Shown: positions 54,609-64,000 of the stretch, piece by piece
Numbering within the stretch: the stretch's first letter is position 1
Layout: each line of letters begins with the position of its first letter
Assembly: GCA_039566865.1 (NCBI GenBank)
Contig: CM076949.1
Location: 15,786,501-15,850,500 of the forward strand
Reading direction: 5' to 3'
DNA: 64,000 nucleotides
Source of the DNA: Aurelia coerulea
Lineage: Eukaryota; Cnidaria; Scyphozoa; Semaeostomeae; Ulmaridae
Position numbers and translations under genes: made by a program
The notes under the pieces: model-generated
The model's database searches: none
Told to the model about the DNA's origin: nothing
What the model saw: only the letters and a program-made list of their open reading frames with translations

Positions 54609-55650
54609 AACATAAGATCCTTTTGGATGATTACAAAGTCTGTCCTGAGCTAAGCAAGCATAAGAATATCTGAATGTTGATTTCTTCATAACCCCAACTG
54701 ATCGTTGATGCTGTTTTTAGCTACAGTCAGAGAGATGAGTGTTGCTGCTAAAGTCGTCTTCAATGGAAAGTCAAGCCCCTTGTATAAGGACAAGAATCGC
54801 CCGAAAAGCAAGATTTTGATCTTTATGTCAAGCGAGGATGATACGCAAAAAATCAAAAGTCATTACCCCTAGTTTGTTTAGTTCGCGCATGTAACTATTG
54901 GTGCATCTGTCTCAAATTAGATGTCATGTGAGATTTACGATAACGCAAAATTGCTTATGCGGAACCCTGCAGAATGTTTCTATTCACGGGCTTCTAATTT
55001 GAGGCAAGCAGTCACGAAGATAACCTCTGTGCAGAATCATATGCATTAAAATGTTTTGGTTCAGTGTGATCACGTGCCTTCCCCTAGTCAATGGCACCAT
55101 TGTTTGCTGGGATTCTGCACCTTTCCTCTCAACTTCACCTGCAACGTTTGCATCTGTGGCTGTATTAGAGGGGGGTCCCTCTACCTTCGGTGATGCTGCG
55201 AGCGCTAACCTCTGTGCAGGCCGCCGGTTACATCATCCTCTAAAGTCGACTTATTTGCATAATGAATACTATCAATAAGTGGCTAATGATGTGTTCGTTC
55301 TAGAAAACGATTGTTTTAACATAATTAAGCTGCTAATGAAGTCAAGAACGTGCCAATTCTGGTTAAATTTGTTGTTGCGTCAGGGTAAACATTTTGGTGA
55401 TTTATCCATCTTATGGTGTCGAATCTGTCTAAGATGAAATAAGCCGACGTCAAATTTTTCTATCGGATCGCGAGAAACTTCTGTCTTGTATGCGCTTTCT
55501 GTGCGCTTTCTTTATTTCAGTCCCAATTAGCAGATATAAAGCGTTAATCAATTGCTTTAACGAGCGTGACGGAAGTGGGTTACTTTCTTTCTGACTGACT
55601 GACATCGAAGCCCCTTCTTAGATTACAAAGGACTTTGTAATCAAAAACTC
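54609..55650. repeat. 1.04-kb duplicated unit, copy 1
   Basis: From CATAAGATCCTTTTGGATGATTACA to GATTACAAAGGACTTTGTAATC. Copy 2 at 55903-56941 has the same order with many substitutions and indels. Left GATTACAAAGTC and right GACTTTGTAATC are inverted, so each unit may be a TIR element; frames inside are broken. Confidence 0.8.
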
Positions 55651-55902
55651 GATAAAATAGCCATAAAACTGTTTGGAAAAATTGGCACCAATGTTTTTTC
55701 TGTTTCTTGGCATCATAAAGAACAGAGAAAAGTGTGTTGCCATAAATTTACATCCAAAAAATACTCAGATACATATGCTACTGCACTAGATGCTGCGCTG
55801 TGCGCAGAAAACACTTCCCTGCCTGAAACTATCAGCATAAGCAACTGAGTGATGATTTCATCTTCCCATCTTGAAATATCCTAGAACTCCTGAGTGCGCC
55901 AA

Positions 55903-56941
55903 CATAAGATCCTTTTGGATGATTACAAAGTCTGTCCTGAGCTAAACAAGCATAAGAATATTTGAATATTGATTTCTTCATAACCCCAAATGATCGTAGA
56001 TGCTGTTTTTAGCTACAGTCAGAGGGATGAGTGTTGCTGCTAAAGTCGCCTTCAATGGGAAATCAAGCGCATTGTATAAGAAAAAGAACCGCATCAAAGG
56101 CAATATTTTGGTCTTTATGTCAAACGAGAATGATACGCAAAAATCAAAGTCATTACCCCTAGTTTGCTTAGTTCGTGCACAAAACTATAGGTGCATTTGT
56201 GTCAAATGAGATGTCATGTGAGATTTACGATAACGCAAAATTACTTATGCAGAACCCAACAGAACGTTTCAAATTGTTGCTATTCGCGGGCATCTAATTT
56301 GAGACAAGCAATCACGAAGATAACCTCTGTGCAGAATGATATGCATGAAGATGGTTTGGTTCAGTGTGATCTCGTGCCTTCCCCCTGTCAATGGCGCCAT
56401 TGTTTGCTGGGATTCTGCAACTTTCTGTAGCTGTGTAGGAGGGGGATCCTTCTACCTTCGGTGATGCTGCGAATGCTAGCCTCTGTGCAGGTCACCGGTT
56501 ACATCATCCTCTAAAGTTGACTTATTTGCATAATGAGTACTATCAATAAGGCTAATGATTCGTTCGTTCTAGAAAACGATTGTTTTGACATAATTGAGCT
56601 GCTAATGAAGTCAAGAACGTGCCAATTCTGGGTAAATTTGTTGTTGCGTCAGGGTAAACATCATGGTGATTTATCCATCTTAAGGTGTCAAATCTGTCTA
56701 ACATCAAATAAGCCGACGTCAAATGTTCCTATAGGATCGCGGGAAACTTCTGTCTTGTATGCGCTTTATGTGCGCTTTCTTTATTTCAGTGCCATTTAGC
56801 TGAGATAAAACGTTAATCAATTGCTTTAACGAGCGTGACGGAAGTGGGTTACTTACTTACTTACTTTCTTTCTTTCTTTCTCACTGACTGACATCGAAGC
56901 CCCTTCTTAGATTACAAAGTGGACTTTGTAATCAAAAACAA
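55903..56941. repeat. 1.04-kb duplicated unit, copy 2
   Basis: Direct repeat of 54609-55650, separated by 252 bp. It shares GAGTGTTGCTGCTAAAGTCG, GTTACATCATCCTCTAAAGT and the end GATTACAAAGTGGACTTTGTAATC. A CTTA/CTTT microsatellite at 56850-56880 is unique to this copy. Confidence 0.8.
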
Positions 56942-56943
56942 AA

Positions 56944-57645
56944 AACTGTCCACTTTCGACAGGCCACGATTAATCGTACACAGGACCGATTTTCAAGCTT
57001 TATGACAACCTGAAATCCTGCATTTGATTTCATGTTTCATACATCTAATTAGTCTTCTGCTGCTGTCTTGAGCTGCAAACGAGTTTCTTAAAATTGTCTG
57101 TCTTGAAAGCACTCAAAACGATCAAGAAACGTACATCAAATTTTCAAAAAATCTCAACAAGAAAGGACAAGGAGAAGCATGTTCGTGGTGACTTTGGGAT
57201 ATATAAATCGATTAGTCATAGTCTGCTGCACGAGCGTTAGCTCAACGAGCAGCCTGCTGCAACAAGGAATGCAATACCAGCACCAAAGGATCAATTCAAT
57301 GAAATCACAAAAGACAAGACATTTCTTAATACCATCAAAGTAATGTTAAATTTAACGTTTCAACTAATGCTTATGCAACAGATTAAATATAATCGATTTC
57401 TAAATCTTAAAATCGCCAAGAAAAAGTCTTCTTTGTCCATTCATGTCGAGTCTTCAGACAATCTGACTGACCGTCTTTAATCGATCTGAGTTTTCAAAAC
57501 CAACAATTTCAAGAGAGAAAACTGACAACAGTCACACAAACAATTGCTAAAATCTAATTCTGGATTTTCGTTAAAGATTAAACAATAAATCAACAAAGTC
57601 GGTCGAGGGCACGATTCATCGTTGCCTATCAAAAGTGGATGGTTG
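56944..57645. mobile_element. Palindromic MITE
   Basis: CTGTCCACTTTCGACAGGC at the left and a near complement ending near 57640 (GCCTATCAAAAGTGGA) give imperfect terminal repeats of about 35 bp. The arms pair further in (ATAAATCGATTAG with TAATCGATTTCTAAAT). Related parts flank the palindrome at 37.6-40.1 kb. Confidence 0.65.
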
Positions 57646-57649
57646 TTTT

Positions 57650-58960
57650 CTCAAAATATCAGTACGTCCTAGTGAAGGAAATTTGTTGTCGCCTAGCTTC
57701 TACAATATCAACAAAATATATCAACTAGACTATCAATTTTGCATATGGTTAATAGAATTTTCATCTCTTTTCTAAATCAGCTAGATTGGTACTGAACGTG
57801 ATCTTCGTCACATTCTTACCTCTAAAATGTATCACTGTATCACTTCGTTAACAAAGGCAGTTTATAAAACACAGGAAGGTACTACCAAATACACGAGGTA
57901 AGGGGTCAGGGGTCACGTCATGAAATTGCACTTTGAGAAACCCTCCACTATATAAAATTTTTTTTGGGTCCAAATGATGTACTTTGAATGGTTCTAAAGA
58001 ATTTACTGTACCAGGTGAGTACAATAACTTGGATCCCATGGAAAACTTTAGAAACTATTCTAGTAGGCCGCTCTCAAACTCTTCCATTAATCTATCGACA
58101 ATTAAATTTTGAGACAAATCTAAGGACAAATTTAAGGTTTGTCAACGGTAAGATGTAATCATAATATCATCGCTTTAATATCATTTAATAATAATAATAA
58201 TAATGCTTTTAGACCTATAGAGGAAGTTGGTCATTCTTTTTTACCTTCAACACAGCCTGAGCATTACGTTCAAGGCCCTATTTTCTTAGTTCGTAAACTT
58301 GGGAAATTCTTCTATACTCCAGTAGTTTCCCGCCTATAAGTAACCACTTTTTCAATTTCAGATATGATACGTTTCTTATATAATGAGGTAAACTTCAAAT
58401 CTGGGTAAAGCTTCTTATTAGAGAACTCCTGTACTATTGATCCACTATTTAGAGACGAGCTCTATGATTGTGATGAAAACATGTCATTTTGATTAGCATT
58501 TGTAAAGTTTCACCTCCAGGAAATGCTACAATTGTTCAAGGAAGGTGCCTTTTGCTTAGTTTTGTTAAATAGGAAACAAGTTGTTTGTCAGACCTGTACC
58601 AGTTTCTTACAAAATGGGGTATCATTTACAAAATCAGGGTCTGTGTTTCTTAAATTTGCGATTCTTATATGCGGCAAACTACCGTATATCATCATAAACT
58701 CCCTTGAAGCTAAAACACCGAACAGCCTGGCTTTGAAGTTGACAAAACATCACGATCACAATTTGCGACATCTAAACACAGATACCAACGCCTGGTCTCA
58801 AAATTTAAGTTTGACTGTTATCGAAATATCAAAGCAAGAATCCTTCACATCGATCAAATAGATTAATTTCAACAATTTTTAATGGATGCAAAAATTCTTC
58901 TCACCCGGTAAATAAACCGTACACAAGCTATAGCAAAAGCATCAAAACATGTCCAATCAA
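57650..58960. other. Intergenic with dispersed repeat 58440-58690
   Basis: 58440-58690 is the inverted copy of 37160-37396. A TAA microsatellite is at 58187-58203, and CTCACCCGGTA, an isolated element end, is at 58899. No gene is supported. Confidence 0.45.
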
Positions 58961-58965
58961 ACAAT

Positions 58966-59171
58966 TCAGTATTTCCTTGTACTGCCAGTTGCAAAAAGTA
59001 GCTTCTTTTCCTTTCGTTTCTTCTTATGCTTGTTCACACCTCCTTGTTCAGCTCCACAACTAGCGGGTTCTTGCTTCTCAAGAGCATTACGAAAGGCCAT
59101 CCCGAAGGTTGGTACTGGAGCACAATCCCCATCATCCATATTCAAATCATATCCTCCATTCGAGGTTGCAG
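58966..59171 (-). CDS. Possible last exon of an unidentified gene
   Basis: On the minus strand an acceptor CATCTTCTTGCAG precedes a frame that reads TSNGGYDLNMDDGDCAPVP, then FGMAFRNALEKQEPASC, then a Lys/Arg-rich tail with NKHKKKRKEKKLLFATGS and RKY-stop (58966-58968). The composition (acidic then strongly basic end) looks like a nuclear or nucleolar protein tail, but I do not recognise the family. No upstream exon was found within the window. It could also be a pseudogene fragment. Confidence 0.4.
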
Positions 59172-59503
59172 CTGCAAGAAGATGGACAATCCATTGAAAC
59201 ACGCGTAATAAACTGCTACATTTGTAACTTGTAATTAAAGCACAATGATATCATTGGGCAACCGCATTCCGCAACTCTGCTACATTCAGTCTTGGTGACT
59301 TTTAGTGACATTCAACACATACATTTCTATTTCAATAATTAATCAACTGATCTTCTCCAAACTCGCTGCAAATAGTGGGAAACATATCTCGGATTCAAAG
59401 TATATCCGTCGCAGAAATCTTTGTCATGTTTGGGGACGCTAAAGCATTATTATGTTTCGGCCCTGAAATCCCTCATAGTTCTTTCGCCGAATTATCCCAT
59501 TTT

Positions 59504-60133
59504 CTACCAGGTGTCTCAAAAAAGTACCCCCTTTTGAAAGGAGAGAGGAACGAAACGACAAAATATCAGGACTTAGCGATTCCACAGCTAAATTCGTTAC
59601 TCTCCAACTTAAATGCACGTACCTTGCATTTAAAAATCGTCCTTAAAACACCGGCGGTACGAGTGCACGAAGGCAAAACTTAGCTTGCACCTGAAACCAG
59701 AGGTGTCCAAAAAGGGCCTAGCCATGATGTAATATCATGGGCATTTTACAGAGCACCTGCAACCTTTAATTTTTCAGGTTTTTATTTTGAAAAGAATTAC
59801 GGACGCATGACCATGAATCTTATTAAGCAAATTGAATAAAAACGTGATATGAATGATAAACTCGTGCCACATCTACGAAATAAGCGTGCATGTACCCCTT
59901 TTCTTTTTCTTTGATAAGAATAGCGTGTTCAATGGAATGCAACGCAAGGATCGATTCCTCAAAAGAAGAACAATATCAAGAACAATTAACGCATCTCCAA
60001 GTATAATTCTTTCAATAGCAAAACCTAAAAATCGAAATTGGAAATTCATTTGCAAACTGTCGGTGATATCTGATCATATGGCTAGGCCATTTCTCAAAAC
60101 CTCTGGTTTTAGGTGCACTCTAAATTTGGACTT
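59504..60133. mobile_element. Palindromic TA-type element, right arm cut by a SINE
   Basis: TACCAGGTGTCTCAAAAAAG at the left. CACCTGAAACCAGAGG (59690) with CTAGCCATG is inverted at 60078-60115 (GGCTAGGCCATTTCTC, CCTCTGGTTTTAGGTGCA). The right arm stops where the tRNA-like SINE begins. Related to 9430-9767. Confidence 0.55.
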
Positions 60134-60137
60134 TGAA

Positions 60138-60217
60138 GGTGTTGTGGCGCAGTGGTGCAATCCTCTGAATTTGCAGCCAAAACAGTCAGGCGGACAGGGT
60201 TCGATACCCGGTAGAGC
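60138..60217 (+). repeat. tRNA-derived SINE head
   Basis: A box TGGCGCAGTGG at 60145-60155 and B box GGTTCGATACC at 60198-60208. The acceptor stem does not pair well. It shares its first 50 bases with the minus-strand copy at 21426-21505. Sequence after about 60240 is not shared between the two copies. Confidence 0.7.
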
Positions 60218-60219
60218 CC

Positions 60220-60995
60220 CAACACTTGAGCCAATCTCGTCCCCAGAGTGAGTTCGTTGCTCTACCTCTACTCTGGGATACAAGAGACCGTTGGGCAATT
60301 TGATTGGCTATTCGGAAACGATAGCAAAATCATATTATTACTGGCTCCCATTCAAAGACGGCCTCTATTGAATGAGTAATTTCGCCAAATAAATGGGGTG
60401 TATGGGGCAAGTGAGGAGTTTAAGAGGGGCAATGAACCACGGCGCATCCGAATTTCGGGGTTTCAGGTAATTTTGGTGTCATTATGACGTCATAACAGGG
60501 GGTTGAAAAGTAAATGTTGCGATTTTCCGACCCGAGGTTACGTTTGGAGTCGATGCTCCATGGTTACAAGCCTGATTTCAAAACGGAAAAAAGTTTTCAA
60601 GAGACCATTCGTCTGCAAGTCTAATAACGCAATTTGGGGTTCAATATTGCTCCCAGAAGCGGAGCGCGCGCCCCCCAAAAATGGGGAATAATTTCGGCCT
60701 ACCCCATTTTACACCGTAACTCCGTTTTGCGAGGAGTAAACGGCCGCGGCATGTCAAAATTCGACGGAAAACTGTATTCTTTCACTAAAAAACTTTTAAT
60801 CTCCAATTCATCTCTAAAATTCGCCGAAAAACGAGCCATTCTATTTTCAAAGCTGTGGGGGAAATTCTCGAAAATTTCAACTTAGGCCCTTTATCCACCC
60901 AAAATGGATCGTGCTCGTTTTCCTACTAAATGCACTTGCTAACCCCGGATTAATAGTCAGGGCTGTTAGTCTCAGATATCAGGAGTGTTGTGCAA
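60220..60995. other. Intergenic, no gene recognised
   Basis: Follows the SINE; short frames only. Nothing else is supportable. Confidence 0.35.
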
Positions 60996-61925
60996 AATCG
61001 GATACCAGCATGAAACTTGGGTTACTAGGGTAGTTTTGAGCGCTGAAAAAGATAAGATGCAGACCCCAGCTGAAAAATGCCCCCAAGTGCTATTTTAAGA
61101 CGGGGGTACTAGGTCCCGAGCCCCCTAAAGCGATTATTGTAATACTTTTGCTGCAAATAGTGATACCAGCATGAAAATTGGTAGAAATAGACAATTCGAT
61201 ATGCTGAAAAAATAAGATGTAGACCCCAGCTGAAAAATGCCCCCAAGTGCTATTTTTAGACGGGGGTACTAGGTCCCGAGCCCCCAAAAGCGATTATTGT
61301 AATACTTTTGCTGCAAATAGTGATACCAGCATGAAAATTGGTAGAAATAGACAATTCGATATGCTGAAAAAATAAGATGTAGACCCCAGCTGAAAAATGC
61401 CCCCAAGTGCTATTTTTAGACGGGGGTTCTAGGTCCCAGGCCCCCAAAAGTGGTTATTATAATACTTTTGCTGCAAAATGCGATGCGAGCATGACAATTG
61501 GTAAAGATGGGCAGTTTGATACACTGAAAAAGATAAGATGTAGACCCCAGCTGAAAAATGTCCCCAAGTTCTATTTTTAGACGGGGGTACTAGGTCCAAG
61601 GTCCCAGGCATCCAAAAGTGGTTATTGTAATACTTCTGCTGCAAAATGCGATGCGAGCATGACAATTGGTTTAGATGGGCAGTTTGATATGCTGAAAAAG
61701 AGAAGATGTAGACCCCAGCTGAAAGATGCTCCCAAGTTCTATTTTAAGACGGGGATACTAGATAGCCCCGAAAATGTGATTATTGTAATACTTTTGCTGC
61801 AAATTGTGTTACCAGCATGAAAATTGGCAAAGATGGGCAGTTTGATATGCTGAAAGGGAACGCCGACCCCAGCTAAAGAATGCCTCCAAGTGTTATTTTT
61901 AGACGGCGGTAACTGGTACCAGAAC
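60996..61925. repeat. About 160-bp satellite array
   Basis: About six units with (T/C)G(G/A)TTATTGTAATACTTTTGC, ATACCAGCATGAAAATTGG, GATATGCTGAAAAA and GTAGACCCCAGCTGAAAAATG; spacing 160, 160, 168 and 158 bp. An inverted unit lies at the right window edge (63905-64000). Confidence 0.92.
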
Positions 61926-61929
61926 CCAA

Positions 61930-63600
61930 AAAACCGCCATTCTAGCAGGCACGGATTAGCTCTCAAAAAGGGCATTCTCCCTCAGGGCCCTTTTTCGCCA
62001 AGTCAGTTGTCACCAGGGCAAACCAATTCCTGGGAACAAAATGAGGGACGAGTAAAGCCACCAGGAACATTTTTGAGGACATGCACTCTACTTTGACATA
62101 TTAGAACTATTTTCCAGAACCCATGATTGCCGATGGAAAGACCATTTTCAACAGCACTACTACGAATTAGCATCTCCGCAAAAATGTTTAAGCAAAAATA
62201 CATTTCTTTGGCTTAAAATGCTTCGCTTCATCCCATCCTTAGAACTGTCAAAGTGGCAACTCACAATTCTGTCACAGTTTTATATCGATCATCCCCCTGA
62301 GGAAAATGTTTGTACTAACAACTATTAGTATTTTGTCTTTGAACGCTTCTCACAATCCAATAAAACATTTTTGAAACGACAACCTTTACTTATGCTTAGA
62401 AAAAATTGTTCAGTCTTTTAGTAGCTTCTTGCCCGCTTACCCTAACCTACCTATCGCCAACTACTTTCTTCTCATTTTTGAAAGAATCTCGAAAATCATC
62501 TTTCGTCAGAAGTTGGGGGGAGGGCCTATCCCTAACAGTAGCCACGCCACTGGCCGAGGTAAATTGATATATATCTAATAAGACATGCAATAAATAAGAG
62601 AACAGAACAGAACAAAGTTCTTGGGAGCTTTCCCCCTGCATCAATGATGGCTTCAGGATTTATCTTTGCTTCCAACAACTCGTTCTCGACATTTTTAAAC
62701 ATAAAAGGCTTTGCAGGTTCGTCTGTTACCACACAATGAAACTTTGGCTTCATTATCTTTAACTTAGATTGCATGAGAAAAATGGGAGGCTGGGGGGGGG
62801 GGGGGGAAGACCCCTGAACATTTTGAAAGGCCACGCCTTTTATTTTAGTATAGAACACTCTCTCTTCCCGTGTTTGCCATTGCTAAAATGCGAATTTAAA
62901 GAATTTTCGCAGTAAAGAATTGAGCACCTACAGGAAAATTTCGTGAGCAACCTTTTTACTATACTTTGGCTTAGGACGCCTCTGTTGAAAAATCTTTGCC
63001 ATTTCTAAAATAAAAGTTCAGAAGATTTCGTAGTTACTTATTCCTATACTATCATTAACGGGAACATTTTAGGGGGACATTCTTGACTTTCGCTAAGAAC
63101 GCCTCCATCGATCCAGTATTTGCTATTGGTAAAATGGAAACTCAAACAATTTTGATAAGATTCTTACCCCCAATAAGTCTATAAACAACGAATTTTTCAC
63201 GTTTCTTCTCATTTTTCAGAGAATCTCAGGAGAGGACTGGCGAGAAGGGAAAATACTAGCTACAACCAAATCAAAATACGAAAGATCTTTGGTTTTACTT
63301 GATAGTGATAACTATCGGGGCTGGTGGGCTAATCCACGCCTGCCTAATAACTTTGGTACATCTAGTTTTTTAAGACTTCAACAGGGAATTTACAAAGGGA
63401 CGTAAAAGTTGCTTCTTATTTCCCCTCAGAATATTGAGAAGGGAAAGGTTAGTGAGCAGTTTTTAGTCAAGCTTGAACCATTTAAAAGATAAGCAAACAG
63501 AAAATTACAGTGTAAAAGAGCTGTAAGAAACTTGCCTTTTTGAGTTTTCTAAATAGCGTCAATAGCTGAACCCAATAAATTGATAAATTGAGTCTAAAAA
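61930..63600. other. Sequence between inverted satellites
   Basis: Holds a possible minus-strand coding fragment at 62610-62800, a G16 run at 62791, and AAAATG(C/G)(G/A)AA-type repeats near 62880-63160. A frame at 63219-63405 follows an acceptor-like TTTTTCAG, but has no other support. Confidence 0.4.
62610..62800 (-). pseudogene. Possible coding fragment, unknown protein
   Basis: The minus strand reads KIMKPKFHCVVTDEPAKPF then MFKNVENELLEAKINPEAI, with normal amino-acid composition unlike the surrounding repeat frames. No clear donor or acceptor and no recognised family. It may be an exon, a processed fragment or chance. Confidence 0.25.
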
Positions 63601-63605
63601 TAGTA

Positions 63606-63900
63606 CAACCTGTAAACAAATACAAGGCTAAACTTGGCCATGTACAGGCCAAGTTTTAGCCTTGTAGCAGGGATTATGACCTTGTTATGACTATGCACTA
63701 ACCTTTGAGGAAAATTACAAGGCTATCAGTAAGATTCCAAGTTACAACCAGTCTAACACAAGACTAATTAGCATCTTTCGAGCCATTTACAAGGTTACAG
63801 GTTACAGCAAGGCTTTTCTAGGCTAGAAGAACAAGGTTGCAAGGCCATAACTACAAGGCTTGCACATGGCTATTATATGGTCTGGTATCTTCGTACAGGA
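63606..63900. mobile_element. ACAAGG-rich MITE, copy 2
   Basis: Same orientation and order as 19914-20223 (ACAAGGCTAAACTTGGCC, AAGTTTTAGCCTTGTA, CATAACTACAAGGCTTG, TCTTCGTACAGGA). It lies directly before the inverted satellite unit. Confidence 0.75.
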
Positions 63901-63904
63901 AGGG

Positions 63905-64000
63905 GCATTTTTAGCGTGCATCTACATCCAATCCTTTTCAGCATATCAAACACTCCATCGATACCAATTTGCACGTTGGTATCACATTTTGCTGCAAAAG
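63905..64000. repeat. Inverted unit of the 160-bp satellite, cut by window edge
   Basis: The reverse complement reads CTTTTGCTGC-like, GATACCAACGTGCAAATTGG, GATATGCTGAAAAGGAT and AAAATGCCCC, matching the 60996-61925 units in the opposite orientation. Confidence 0.75.

Noticed and set aside
60138..60217. Functional tRNA gene
   Set aside because: A and B boxes are good but acceptor and T stems do not pair fully, and a second diverged head at 21426 points to a SINE.
61090..61975. Repeated minus-strand frames (VPPSKNSTWGHFSAGV)
   Set aside because: They are frames through the 160-bp satellite; unit length varies and is not a multiple of three.
63219..63405. About 62-codon frame behind TTTTTCAG (RISGEDWREGK...)
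   Set aside because: No start codon, no donor and no recognised family; chance frames of this length are common here.

Overview
The window looks like nuclear DNA of an invertebrate animal. I would guess a cnidarian or similar early-branching marine animal, but the sequence does not fix the taxon. Reasons: an SLC6-type transporter gene with GT-AG introns, several APE-type non-LTR retrotransposon copies, a tRNA-derived SINE, and very many short inverted-repeat DNA elements with TA, TTAA or 8-9 bp target duplications. There are no bacterial-style operons.

One host gene is clear. The 3' half of a sodium- and chloride-dependent neurotransmitter/amino-acid transporter (SLC6 family, GABA/glycine-transporter-like) runs on the + strand in six exons: 2177-2280, 4469-4593, 5521-5633, 7865-7996, 10074-10445 and 23479-23571. 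Together they give 939 nt, 312 residues plus stop, all in phase, from transmembrane segment 6 to the C-terminus. Exons for TM1-TM5 must lie upstream of the window. The last intron is 13 kb and is built almost wholly from nested mobile elements. A possible last exon of an unidentified gene is on the - strand at 58966-59171.

The rest is a mobile-element landscape with readable insertion order. At 17.66-22.62 kb a palindromic TA-target element is split by a 4,374-bp element with 19-bp terminal inverted repeats and a 9-bp target duplication; that element carries a decayed RecQ-like helicase fragment, a SINE, an ACAAGG-rich MITE and a 70-bp hairpin. At 23.6-24.95 kb a TTAA-type element is split by a 1,056-bp TA element. 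At 25-32.2 kb a minus-strand retrotransposon (family B) is split by a TA element that holds both a hairpin MITE and a 4.4-kb plus-strand retrotransposon (family A). Family A has an intact endonuclease and reverse transcriptase preceded by a 2A (StopGo) motif. Fragments C (32.2-34.1 kb, +) and D (41.1-43.2 kb, -) are further retrotransposon relics, each with its own MITE insertion.

From 37 to 64 kb large inverted structures dominate: a near-perfect 833-bp-arm palindrome (37665-39492) with a 160-codon ORF in each arm behind tandem TATATAAG-containing repeats; a 101-bp satellite in opposite orientations at 43.26-44.13 and 50.63-51.76 kb; a 160-bp satellite at 61.0-61.9 kb with its inverted partner entering at the right edge; a TTAA MITE at 45294-46175; a composite element bounded by inverted GCGAGTT minisatellites at 46.3-48.4 kb; and a tandemly duplicated 1.04-kb unit at 54.6-56.9 kb.

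The most notable observations are the 2A motif ahead of the retrotransposon endonuclease, two 70-bp hairpin elements with the same ends but different self-complementary cores, the 4.4-kb RecQ-bearing element, and the palindrome with duplicated ORFs. All calls are by eye; no alignments or database searches were run.
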